Shown here piece by piece: positions 35,038 to 45,870 of a stretch of DNA of 64,000 nt. This DNA comes from Scilla litardierei (lineage: Eukaryota > Streptophyta > Magnoliopsida > Asparagales > Asparagaceae). Each line of letters opens with the position of its first letter. The stretch's first letter is position 1. The notes under the pieces are model-generated. The model had not been told where the DNA came from. It made no database searches and saw only the letters and a list, made by a program, of their open reading frames with translations. The translations under genes and the position numbers were made by a program. The DNA lies in assembly GCA_030789695.1 (NCBI GenBank), contig CM061140.1, forward strand, positions 86,428,422 to 86,492,421, read 5' to 3'.

Positions 35038-35055
35038 CATGGGAGGCAACCCATG
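35038..35055 (+). promoter_or_regulatory. CATGGG-AGGCAA-CCCATG hairpin after gag-pro
   Basis: A perfect 6-bp stem with a 6-nt AGGCAA loop lies just past the gag-pro stop. The second pol-less element has the same loop at the same place with a different stem, GTCGGG/CCCGAC (56878-56895, minus strand). Similar GGGAGGCAACCC words are frequent in plant Athila/Tat elements, from general knowledge. Confidence 0.6.
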
Positions 35056-35186
35056 TTCTAAAACTTTTGCTTCGTTTTTTATGTTTTTTCTACTTTATGT
35101 TTCTCTATTTTTATAAATAAAATCAGCCGCAAGAACATCCGTTCAGGGACTTAGACAATCTGTTAGTTTTTGCAGGAAACAAAGCC

Positions 35187-35560
35187 CCAACCGATCGGTT
35201 GATAACTCAACCGATCGGTTGGGATGTATTAGATACAAGCCGAAATCTGTCCCCAAGTGAACCGATCGGGTGAAGAATGGATAGACCGGGTGACAGATCG
35301 GGTGAGCTGGGGAGAGTTCTCGGGAAAGTCTTGGGAAATATCAACCGATCGGTTGAGTTAGAGCGCGATCGGTTGAGGCGACCGGGTGAGCAACCCTCAA
35401 TTCTCGGGAAAATGAGTGGAGCGGCCAACCGATCGGTTGACAAGTCAACCGACCGGTTCGCCTGTAGCACTTCTTCGGTAAGAATTTTTGACCTAACCGT
35501 CAACCGATCGGGTGACAAGTCACCCGATCGGTTCGACTTAAAACCCTATAAATACCCCCG
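35187..35560 (+). promoter_or_regulatory. Internal promoter-like block copying the LTR motif array
   Basis: About twelve AACCGATCGGTTGA-type motifs are packed into 350 bp and followed by CCCTATAAATACCCCC (about 35544). Motif, spacing and TATA context match the LTR promoter at 30720-31110. It lies 400-800 bp upstream of the second ORF (35976), so it could drive a separate transcript. Activity is inferred. Confidence 0.65.
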
Positions 35561-35975
35561 GCCACCCGTTCGTTCCGCCCTCGCCATTTTCGAATCCCAA
35601 CCCATTTTTTCGCCTCCTCCTCTTGCGCCGGACCACGATCTTCCCCAAAATCAACCCCAATCGACTTCCCCCCCATTTCCCTATCCATCCCACCATCGAT
35701 TTCTCTCCATTTTCCTAGATTTCGAAACCCTAACTTTCACCCATTCTCCTAAATTTCGAAACTTACTGGAGAAATCGCCGCGGCTTCACAACGTGCTCCT
35801 ATCTAGTAGCATCGGGGCGTCTACGAGCAACGATCTTCATCTCATTTGGGTAAACTCGCTCCTTTGCTCAATTTTAATTTTACCCCACATATTCCATTTG
35901 CTCGTTGGTCGTGTTTCGTGTTTGTGTTGATTCTTTGTATTTTGCATACTCACGCACACACACGACACCCGCACA

Positions 35976-36377
35976 ATGCCTCCCCACAGTGTTAAGCCCA
36001 CCGACGCCAACTCTTCGAACCCTAGGCCCACCCGTCGTACTCGTCGCGCACAGCCCCCCGATCAACCCACCACCTCCAACCCATCTACCACACCACGCAC
36101 CACTTCCCCATCTCACGTTGACGATCCCGAATATGGGATACAATTCCAAGCCGATGACCAAGCCGACCGATTCACGGCCATGATCCTCCTAGCTGGACAG
36201 GGTGGTCGGATAACCGAGGAGTCCGTCGACCGAGACCTCCCCTTTCTTCAAATCTTCATTCGCCACATCCGTGAAGACCCACCCGATGTCTCCGAGCTCC
36301 ACATTCCACCCCCCACGACTCCTGGTCCCCAGCGCAGGCCCCCGTCACCACCCCCAAAGGGTGGTGCCCCTGCTTGA
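35976..36377 (+). CDS. Short second ORF, 133 aa, function unknown
   Basis: The ORF starts M-P-P-H-S-V-K-P and has a basic, Pro/Thr/Ser-rich N-terminal half (PRPTRRTRRAQPPDQPTT). A short acidic to neutral centre (YGIQFQADDQADRFTAM) follows, and the C terminus is proline-rich. It sits behind the internal promoter-like block, at the position of the 684-residue ORF in the other pol-less element. Both start M-P-P with an Arg-rich stretch and then have a G-I-x-F segment, so this may be a shortened homologue. That relation is weak and inferred. No membrane segment or enzyme motif is visible. Confidence 0.45.
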   Translation: MPPHSVKPTDANSSNPRPTRRTRRAQPPDQPTTSNPSTTPRTTSPSHVDDPEYGIQFQADDQADRFTAMILLAGQGGRITEESVDRDLPFLQIFIRHIREDPPDVSELHIPPPTTPGPQRRPPSPPPKGGAPA

Positions 36378-38152
36378 TTTTTCTTTCCCGCTTTTGCCCA
36401 CCCCCCGTATTTGTGCCCATCTGTCTTTTCGGGGCCCTGCTTTGTCTCTGTCGGGGGGGAACGATTCACGTGTCGCATCACTTCCTTTTTATTTTTTATT
36501 TTGATTTCACCTTGTTTGCTTTTGACTCCCCCTTGCATATTTCTGCATTTCACGATCACATTTTATTTGCTAGCACTGTCATAACTAGCTTGGGGGACGT
36601 CTATTTTGGTGTGTTGTCGTGTTTTGTTGTTTTTCTCATTTTTGTGTGTGTTTGTTTTTCCCCTTTTGAGTGTCGTGTCGTGTGGTTTTATTTCTATTTT
36701 CGTGTCGTTTGATTTTGATTTTGATCTTTCTTTATTTTCAGTTTCATCTCTGATTCCTCGTTTTCATTTCTTTTTGTGTCGGTGCGTATTCCCCCATCTT
36801 CATTGCCCTCCCGTACTCACTCATATTGCATTGAGGGTAATGCAAGCTTCAGCTTGGGGGAGTCGCACTGTGTGCGTCATTTGAGTCCTTCTTATTCATT
36901 TTTGTATCGTTTTCATCGTGTTTTTTATTTTTTTTCTTTTTTTCTCTGCTCTTCTTTTTATCTCTTTCTCCTAGAGATGAACCCTATGATGAATCGCCAC
37001 AAAATCACACACACCTAGCATGGCATCGATAATAACATTCACTAACCCTAGGATTTCGAGTTCTCTTGCATTTCACGCATCGTGGGTCCACTTAGCTTTT
37101 TGTGAGTCGTGCGTCGTGCCTAGCTGTTTGGTGTGCTTCTACTTTGTGATTTTACTTTATATACCTGTCCAGGAATGACCCCTAGATTATCAGGCTTCGA
37201 TTTGAATATGCGGTATTTATTTTCCCTGTCTGCTTCTGCATGCTATATATATATCGGGTACTTCATTTCGCATGTGTCGGGATTCCACAATTAAGGACTA
37301 GGACAACCTATTTAGCCTATGCTCTATTTAGCGAGAATAGTTTCCTTTGCCCAAGTGTTTAGATTTCGACTTCTTTTTTTTGTTTTACTTGGTGCAAATC
37401 CCCTCGTCGTGTACCGTTCTCCCACTTGGGAGAGTACACATGTGTATAGCCAAAAACCCAAAAATCCAAAAAAAGAGAAAAGAAAAGAAACACCCAAAAA
37501 GAAAAGAAAAGAAAAATTTTGTATAGCCAAAAAGCCAAAAAAATACAAATACCCAAAACCCAAAAAAATTTCAAGTGTGAATATTTTTCCTATCTACCGA
37601 AAATAAAGGGAAGGCGAGAATTTGCACCGAGTGTTCTACTCCACATCATCTCAACCCCCATCGTTTTCGAAAACACTTGGCTTAGGAACTTTTTAGCTAT
37701 TATCTAGGCTATAGTGGTGTGATTTCCTTAACCCTAGTTGTGGAGTCCCCGATGCATGATACGCTTCACTTCTTATACTCTTCTCATGCATGCTTGAACT
37801 AATATTCACCGCAATTTCAAATTCGAATCGGTATTTGGGTCATTTCCTGGGTCTGTGTATATCGAGCTTTATTGCACATCGTTGATAGCGACACCGACTG
37901 CTAGCGCACGACCACACTCACTCGCGCTTCACCGCGTGGGCCTACGACACTTATTTGGACTCGTTTTCCTGGGTTTAGTGATGTGATTTGACGTTTGCTT
38001 GCTTGGTGTGTCGTTTTTGATTTTATTGGCTCTGACAGGCGATCTAGGATATAGAGTTTTCTTTTTCTCTCTTTCTCTCTATTTTTCCCCTCCGAGCTCC
38101 TACTCTCACTCGTCATCCTCGAGGACGAGGAAGAGTTCAGCTTGGGGGATTT
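36378..38152 (+). other. 3' region of the Athila/Tat-like element, with a second purine tract
   Basis: This T-rich non-coding sequence contains a hairpin TTGCATT-GAGGGT-AATGCAA (36826-36845) followed by AGCTTGGGGGAG (36851-36862), a word nearly identical to the true polypurine tract at 38139. Near 37440-37560 are A-rich runs with repeated AAAAGAAAAG and CCAAAAA words. Open frames here lack domains. Confidence 0.55.
38109..38152 (+). promoter_or_regulatory. Polypurine tract with upstream hairpin
   Basis: CAGCTTGGGGGATTT (38139-38152) lies directly before the 3' LTR. CTCGTC (38109-38114) and GACGAG (38124-38129) flank ATCCTCGAG and can pair. The tract is the expected plus-strand primer. Confidence 0.8.
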
Positions 38153-39734
38153 TGACGTGCGTTTATATTTTATATATTCACGCACGATTTCTTTTGTGTT
38201 TCTCCGTGTTTTCCGCCGTCTTTTATTCGTTTTCTCGTATTTTCTCGTTTTCTTTCACTTTTCTTTGTTTCTCCATGTTTGAATGAGATTGCCCGCGTAG
38301 GGGATGTTTAACGACGATATCTCAAGTCCCCGGAGCAACGGGAGGAGTCACGAGTGATCCAGGGGGTCAAACGACAAAGATTACATCTTTCAGCCCCTCA
38401 CCCGGTCGGTTGGTCATCTCCAACCGATCGGGTGATGCACGCGTGCACCACCCGGTCTCAGCCGGAGCTCAAGTGAAAGTCACCCGACCGGTTCACAGGC
38501 CGGTTCAACGGGGGCCAACTCTATGTCTTATCAAGCCAAATTCCAACCGATCGGGTGACTCTCACCCGATCGGTTCATCTGTAGCTGATGCTGAGGAGCC
38601 GAAGACACGGGCACCCAACCGATCCCTTCACCCGATGGCGCCAAGATCCAACCGGTCACTCCAAGAACTCAACCGACCGGTTCATATGACCGGGTGAAAG
38701 TTCGCCGTTTTCTGTTTATTATCTGTAACGGATCACCCGATCGGTTGACTTGTCAACCGATCGGGTGATACGAGATCCTATAAATAGGACCCCTAGGGTT
38801 CCAGAAACGGGGAGCTGTTAGTTTTTACTGTTTTCTCCTATTGTGACGGCTGTAATTACTGTTCTATTGTAAGTTTTCGGATCTTTCTTAAACTTTAGTA
38901 TTGTCTTAATTACTCTATTACTTCCGCATTCCAATCGTCTGATTATGATTCCAACGGTTCATTTTCGTTTAGATCGCTTTTTAATGAATATTTGTGAGTA
39001 GCTCCCAAATCTGGGATTTTGGCAGAAACCCCTTCGGGGGCTCTTCCCGATGCATCCGTAGGGTTAGGAAATCGATAGGGATTAGGAATCTAATGGTTAC
39101 ACGGGGTGTTTTATTGTCATCGGCGGGAAAAAGACCGCCTTTGACCGTTGGGCTAAGGGGGAATAAACTTGGCGGTTGACTCCCTAGCAATAGCTCACGC
39201 CCTTAGCGTAGACGCTGAATCCTTACACGCGGGAGCGGCAGGATGAGACGTTGGGAGTTATCGTTGCGAGCTTAGTGCTCCCGGAATCGATCAGTGTTAA
39301 TGGACACGGGAGTGCCCACTGATCGAATCCGGGAAGTCCGGTGTATCATCCTGGGCACCGACCGGAATATCGGGCCCTTGGGATGCCGGTACCACTTTCA
39401 GAGGCAACGTCTCACCATTAGACCCTAATTCCGATCGCCATCCGACCCGTAGGCCGTATCGGCGAGATTCGCTCGTTGGAGTGGAAACCAAAGTCCCGGG
39501 TTTATTTTCTTATTGTTCATACCTTGCATTCCTATATCGTGACAACCCATCAACCGATTTGGGCTAGCTCGCCCACGGGGTGATTTTGTTCCTCCTTGAC
39601 ACAAGCACATCCTAGCCTCACTGTGTTCAACCCCCAAGCCACACTACAACACCGTGCGCTTGCGGTTACAAATATCTAAACCCCCACGCGGGTCCCCCGG
39701 CCATTTGCGGCTAGCAAACCGGGGGCACACGTCA
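38153..39734 (+). repeat. 3' LTR of the Athila/Tat-like element
   Basis: The 1582-bp copy is collinear with 30475-32055 and has few differences. It is followed by the target duplication ATGAT. It repeats the motif array, TATA box and structured leader. Confidence 0.93.
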
Positions 39735-41232
39735 ATGATCGCTAATATAGTGGAAGGATGTAGTTAGATAAAAACCATTCTATGTATATTAAATTGAATA
39801 AATGCTAAACTAGGGTAGTTGAAACGACCCGCTCCTCAGGATACCCAGGGATTTAAACATTTTCCTCCAGGTCCCTGTAGAGCGAGAAGTGAGAGTAGTA
39901 AATATACGAGCAGGTCCACTATGCACTGCTGAGGTAGTACCTGAAATGACTCTAACCACAACCACACAGAACAAATAACTAAAGATCAACACAGAATAAC
40001 AACGACACCAACCAGAGCACAACACTTGAAGTACATTATCCACATGTACATACTGCAATAACTGATACACCATCTCAGTTCAACCCCACAAGTAAACCCC
40101 AAGTACAATAACTTTCTATCTCCTCTCCTCTCCCCGCCCCCACACTCTCAACTCTGCCTTTGGACTCCATTACTCCACCTGCTACCAACTCCAAGAACTA
40201 ACACCTGCAAAATCAACGGGACACGTCAACGCATATCCAAGTAGGATATCCCAACTCCACGTAGTAGTATATCTACAGGCATGGACTGCATACAAGATTG
40301 ATATGGCTAGGTAAAGTAAAGGCAAGGGAAGGAACGTACCTGCCGCATGGTGACAAGCTCCTGCAAAAGAGAGTTAGCACTACGAATAATGAGTAAAGTA
40401 AAGAGAACTAAGGTGAACGACACCAAGGCATAGGCCAGAAAAGAAACACACAAGGTGCCAAGGTCAGTCACATGTGTCACAACCAATTACAACTGTAACA
40501 GAACTACGCGAGTCTCAAGCCGGGCAAATGCCACAAGTTTATAGTCAAGCTTATTCAGTTATTAAGACAGCTCAGTTATCCATGTTTTTATTTGAAAACC
40601 TGTGTGAAACATGAATATAAGGATCTGGACCTCACCCCAAGAGTTGGGGTGAAAATGCACATGGCGCAGTGGACACGAGCATTGTACGACACCGGGCCTC
40701 TCAGCTCCCCCGTCCCTGGCAGGAGTTGCGGATCTCCACATATCCTTCTCCACAACCAAACCACATCATCACACCTCCAAGTAACTACCACTCCCGGTAA
40801 GGGCTAGTGGGAATAACCACATATCACATCTCCCCAATCCCCAGGGTCCAGACCTCATATCCATTATTTACTCAGTTTTTCCACCTAAAACCCGGGTTTT
40901 ACTAACTCACCCTCATTTGAGAGGATTGAGACATTTAAAGAATCATCTGGTGACGTTTCTCATAGCAAGTTAGGAGGCATGATGTCATAGCTTCACAGTG
41001 TCTTCCAACCTTAACCAGCTTTCACAAGCTCTAAGGTCATGCACTCACGTGTCATGCCCGACATCACATACATAACCCAATCATAAATAGGGGTAGCTAT
41101 GACATCCAATCCTCTAACTTAGCTAAACGACAAGGTTGATCGAGGCCAACGCATCCATATGCCCAATTCTCAATTTCTGAATTTTTGTCTTCATTGCCGC
41201 ATTTCCACAAACACTTGAGAGGCAGTATTAAC
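39735..41232 (-). other. Probable old gypsy LTR fragment, left part
   Basis: After about 85 bp of unassigned sequence, TGAAACGACCCGC at 39820 looks like the reversed end of a gypsy LTR, and no ORF follows. The copia element at 41233 interrupts it (TTAAC on both sides). The sequence resumes at 50486. No second end was found, so the class is tentative. Confidence 0.4.
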
Positions 41233-42788
41233 TGTTGGAAACAGCCTCCTAAACTATGTTTGATGATAACAAACCATACTGAACTGTTCTAATATGTGTG
41301 TTACGTGTGTCTCAGCTCCCTATGCAGTGTGACAGTCATGTTTGGTCAGGTTACACATGTACGTACTCAAGTACGTTGAAATACAAAGCTGAAACTACAT
41401 TTGGAATTACGAAAGCTGATCAAACAATGAAGTATAGCTATGAAACTCTATCCCATAGTTAATCATAGGCTATAAACATCATGGGAATTTTCCAGGAATT
41501 ATGAAAATTGTTTGAAGCCAAAATACGGGGAAATAGGAAGAAATACAGAGTATACAAAGAAGGAAATTTTTCTACAAGTGGTGAAATGAGGTGAAACAAT
41601 TCTACCATGTAAATATGGGGCTATTGGATTTTTGATAAATTTTTTAGAATTTTATGGAATTATTTGGAGGTCAAATACTCAAGAATACAGTGCAAATACT
41701 CAGAAAATTAAACATATGGTGTTGTGCCAATTGCGGCGCCGTATCCCGCGTTGAGCCGCTGTCGATGTAGATGAATCGCAGCTGTTGGATCATCATCCAA
41801 TGGTCCAAAAGCTGCTGACTCGAGTCAGTGAAGGCGGGCGTCGGCTGTGGGTCCGGGTCGTCGATGGCGGGCGCAGATGCGCGAATCCGCTTCGACGTGG
41901 CCGAATCGCGACCGTTCATCCGTGATCGGACGGTTGCTGACACGTCGTTTTTGCAGATGCTGTTCCTAGCGCTTTTAAACCCCGCGACGCTGACAGCGCG
42001 GATCCCCTCGCACAATGCACAGCCCCGTTAAGCTTCATCCTATATATACCCATGTACACCTCTTTCATTTTCCTCAATAAGTTGAGTTCTAGAGATCCAA
42101 ATTGAGCACCGTTTGTGGCGTTACGACCATGACTTCATCCCCGACGTACTGACACCATGTTGGGTAGCTAGTTCCTCCTGTGCATTAAATGGCATCACGT
42201 TGATCGAGGAGCTTCTACCGACTACTCTCACGGGGACAACAACTTCTTCCTCTACATAACTCCGATGGACATTCCAAAAGAAGCGTTGCGAAGCTACTGA
42301 CATGCTGAAATATGAGCACCAGAGGAATATTCAAAAATAAGCTTTCTAAACTCTTGATTTTATATATTTGTGAATATGTTGTTGTGTTTGTCTTTGGTTT
42401 TTGGGTTTTACACTTTCTTCCGCTAAACTGTTTTGAGTAATCCGAGTTGTTGGGGGCATATCGGATTGGGAGAGCATCATAGTATTGTTGTCTTTTGGGC
42501 TTTGGTGAGCTAGGGTTAGTCAGAGTGGATAGAGTTGGGGCTCTAATCTTGTGTGACTGTAACTACTTAAAGAAACAATTTTTAGTGATGTTGTTCTGGG
42601 GTGGATGTAGGTCTTGGGAGACCGAACCACGTAAATCTTCCGTGTCATCTGCTTGCTCTGGTTGTTCTATTATCTGCTTTACTATTGCGTCTACTTATCT
42701 GTTTTAATTAGGCTTAAACATTTTTATCTCGCGATACTTTGGTCATCGGCCTATTCACCCCCCATCTAGGCCCTATTTAGATCCTACA
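41233..42788 (+). repeat. 5' LTR of the copia element
   Basis: The 1556-bp copy matches 48931-50485 almost throughout. CTATATATACCCATG (about 42040) is a likely TATA box. A GC-rich stretch lies just upstream (41730-42020). It ends at ATCCTACA, one base before the primer site region. Confidence 0.95.
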
Positions 42789-42790
42789 AT

Positions 42791-42802
42791 TGGTATCAGA
42801 GC
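42791..42802 (+). promoter_or_regulatory. Primer binding site, initiator tRNA-Met
   Basis: TGGTATCAGAGC lies two bases after the 5' LTR and is the standard copia primer site complementary to the 3' end of initiator tRNA-Met. Confidence 0.95.
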
Positions 42803-42833
42803 ACCAGGCTTGACCATTTAAGTCTAGTTTACA

Positions 42834-43997
42834 ATGAGTCTTTATGATTCAGATTTTTCTGAAGGTCAATCCACTGTTAGACCCCCAAAATTCAATGGAA
42901 CTGATTTTGCACACTAGAAAGCTAGGATGAAAATATATTTAGTGTCTGCTGATTAGGATGTCTGGAAAATTGTTGCTAATGGATATACATCACCTGTTTT
43001 AATAATTGAAAATATTGAAATCCCAAAACCTGAGGATAAATGGGATGCCAATGATAAAAAGTTGTTTTCATTAAATGGAAAAGCAATGAATGCAATAATT
43101 TGTGCACTCGATAAGACTGAATTTAATCGTGTTTCCCACTGTTTAACTGCACAGGAAATTTGGCGTACTCTGGAAGTAACACACGAGGGAACATCTCAAG
43201 TCAAGGAATCCAGACTAGCGCTTCTCAGCACGGAATACGATGGCTTCCACATGAAACCTGCAGAGACGATCAAGGACATATACGCAAGATTTACAGTCAT
43301 CGTCTACAACTCAAAGGCACTTGGAAAGATGTACCCAAGCGTGGACCTGGTAAGGAAAATCCTTCGAGCCTTGCCAAGTACTTTTCGTCCAAAGGTTACT
43401 ACAATCCAAGAAGCTCGAGATCTCTCCAAATTGAGCTTGGATGATATGATTGGGAACCTGATGTCCCATGAGCTGGAGCTGAAAACCATCGAGTCACGGG
43501 AAAAGGGAGAAGCCAAAGCTGCTAAGTCCATAGCATTCAAAGATGAAGAAAGCGACGATGATCTTGATGATGAGCAAGCCCTGATGGTCAGAGGCTTCAG
43601 GAGATATATCAAGACACCGCAGGGAAAGTCTGAAATATCAAAAAGGTTCAATCGTTTTAATAAGTTTAATCCTTCAAACTTTTCTTCTGAACAGAATACT
43701 ATTAAGTCCGTACAATGTTTCAAATGCAGGAAACAAGGACACTTCATGAAGAATTGTCCAACTTTGAAGGATGCCCCAACAGAATCAAAAGGAAGATCAC
43801 TTGCTGTGACGTGGGATGACGATGACGAGGATGAACCAGAAGAGGAAGTTGCTCACTCATCCTTATGTCTGGTTGGAGACATTGATTCGACAAAATCGGA
43901 GGTACACGAATTCTATTTATCAGAACTTATGAACATTTGTGAAAATATGAACTTAGAGATAATTAATCTAGAATCCTCTGTAGAATCTTTAAAATAA
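42834..43997 (+). pseudogene. gag: copia gag
   Basis: ATG at 42834 begins M-S-L-Y-D-S-D. The UBN2-type gag core (IICALDKTEFNRVSHCLTAQ, EIWRTLEVTHEGTSQVKESR, ILRALPSTFRPKV) spans about 43080-43420. A CCHC zinc knuckle CFKCRKQGHFMKNC is at about 43714-43755. TAG at 42915-42917 and 42954-42956, where tryptophan is expected in related proteins, break the N terminus. TAA ends the frame at 43995. Gag packages element RNA into cytoplasmic particles. Confidence 0.9.
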
Positions 43998-44920
43998 ACC
44001 AACTTTGAATTATAGCAGGATAATTTTCATATTTCACAAAATGAAGATAAAACGAAATCTGAGATTGAGGATCTTAAAGCTACAATTTCAAAACTAAAAG
44101 GAAAAACTAGTTTGGATGAATCTCTTAAATGTGAATCTTGTGACATGCTAAAACTAGAAGAAAGCAAGTCCAAAGAAAAAATTGTGAGTCTTGAAAAGAA
44201 AGTTGAAAACTTTTAAAAAAATGTAGATTGTTCACAATAGAGTATTAAGAAAAATGAAAATAAAAAGGCCTTTATAAGTAAAAGTACCATGCTTGTGAAT
44301 GAAACTTCTATTTAAAATCCAAGATCTCTGATTTAGAATTGAGTATTAAGAAATTTGGTGTAGGAAAGAATTCTCTCGACATCATTCTTGGTTATCAATC
44401 ACATGGAAACAATAGACAAGGTATAGGATATGGAAATCATTACGCTGAAAAGAAGATTGTTCACAATAGAGCTGTTAAAAGGAAACGTGCTCATGCTAAA
44501 TGTTATACATGTGGTTCTATTGATCATTCATATAGGAACTGTTTGTATGGAAACAAGAAAATCAAATTTAAACAAGTATGTGTTCCTAAAGGCAATATCA
44601 CTAACCATCGTGGACCTATTTGGTTGCCTAGGTCACACATGTCCTGTTTTTCTTATGTATAGGTGCACATCTTGGCTAAGGAATAAAAGTGTGAGTAGTA
44701 TTTGGATTCTGGCTGCTCAAGACAAATGACAGGAAGTTACGACAAGTTCCTTAGACACGTAAAGCAAGAAGGATGAAGTGTTACACTTGGGGACAACGGA
44801 AAATGCAAGGTAATTGGGAAGGATGTTGTAGGTAACGACACATTTCAACTGAAGGATGTCCTATGGGTTAAAAATCTTAAACACAACCTCATCTCTATTA
44901 GCCAGCTCTGTGACAAAGGT
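43998..44920 (+). pseudogene. pol: copia gag-pol spacer, second zinc knuckle and protease
   Basis: Frames here are broken but keep sense. A Lys/Glu-rich coiled-coil-like segment (KSEIEDLKATISKLKGK, about 44050-44110) is followed by a second knuckle CYTCGSIDHSYRNC (about 44500-44541). The retropepsin motif L-D-S-G-C-S-R-Q-M-T-G (about 44702-44734) comes next. At least three stops and a frame change are present. The ILGYQSHGNN and WLPRSHMSC blocks fit SIRE/Maximus-like polyproteins. Confidence 0.75.
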
Positions 44921-45870
44921 ATGAACGAAGTATTTGAGGCAAAATTTTGTAAAATCATTGATACTGTCACAGGTAATGTTTTGATTACAGCTAATAGGAA
45001 AAATAATTTTTATACACTTATTATTAAAGAACTAACAATAGCTAAATGTTTGTTTGGCAGGGAAGACGAGGCAACACTGTGGCACAGAAGATTGGCACAT
45101 GCTGGAATAAAGTTGTTGCAGAAACTGGAGAACAGAAATCTAGTAAGAGAACTACCACATCAGAAATACGAGAATAGTAAGTTATGCGTAGCATGCACGA
45201 AAGGTAAGAAAACTCGATCTACCTTTGTTGGAATGAGAGAAATAGCAACTACACGCATCTTAGAATTAATTCACATGGATTTATTTGGACCAACTGATGT
45301 TGCTAGTTTAAATGGAAAGAAGTTTTGCTTCGTATTGGTCAATGATTTTTCAAGATTTACATGGGTTTATTTCTTAGCCAAAAAGTCAGACTCTTTAGAA
45401 AAATTTCAAAACTTTTGCAATCAAGTTTCAAATGAGAAAAATCTTTCAATTATAAAAATTAGAAGTGATCATGGAGGAGAATTTGAAAATATAATCTTTG
45501 AAAACTTTTGTTTAGAAAAAGGAATTATGCATGAATTTTCTTCTCCTAGAACACCGCAACAAAATGGAGTAGTTGAAAGAAAGAATAGGACTTTAAAAGA
45601 AATGGCTAGAACTATGCTGAATGAGTATAAATTGCCTATGTCTTTTTGGGCCGAGGCAATAAATACTGCTTGTTATGTTTGTAATAGAGTCATGCTAAGA
45701 CCAATACTAAAGAAAACTGCTTATGAACTTTGACATGGAAAAACTCCTAATATTTCATATTTTAGAGTATTTGGATGCAGATGTTTCATATTAAACACTG
45801 GAGATCAACTTGGTACATTTGAATCCAAATCAGATGAAGGAGTCCTTATAGGATATTCGTCAAGGAGCAA
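44921..45870 (+). pseudogene. pol: copia integrase
   Basis: The GAG-pre-integrase zinc region (LWHRRLAHAGIKLLQKL ... LCVACTKGKKTRSTF) spans about 45080-45225. The catalytic core shows its first Asp in HMDLFGPT (about 45270), second Asp in RSDHGGEFE (about 45465) and Glu in NGVVERKNRT (about 45565-45594). A TGA at about 45731-45733 follows A-Y-E-L, where R or W is usual. The core is otherwise well kept. Confidence 0.92.

Larger units (their letters stand above)
30475..39734 (+). mobile_element. Pol-less Athila/Tat-like Ty3/gypsy element
   Basis: LTRs at 30475-32055 (1581 bp) and 38153-39734 (1582 bp) begin TGACGTG and end CACGTCA. The host bases ATGAT occur at 30470-30474 and 39735-39739. A tRNA-Asp-type primer site follows the 5' LTR. 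The interior has gag and protease but no RT, RNase H or integrase. In their place is a second promoter-like block (35187-35560) and a short ORF (35976-36377). The layout resembles non-autonomous TR-GAG-type elements, with protease in addition. It would need enzymes from another element. Confidence 0.92.

Noticed and set aside
37319..37606. Lys-rich open frame of 95 codons
   Set aside because: It arises from AAAAGAAAAG and CCAAAAA low-complexity sequence in the element's 3' non-coding region.
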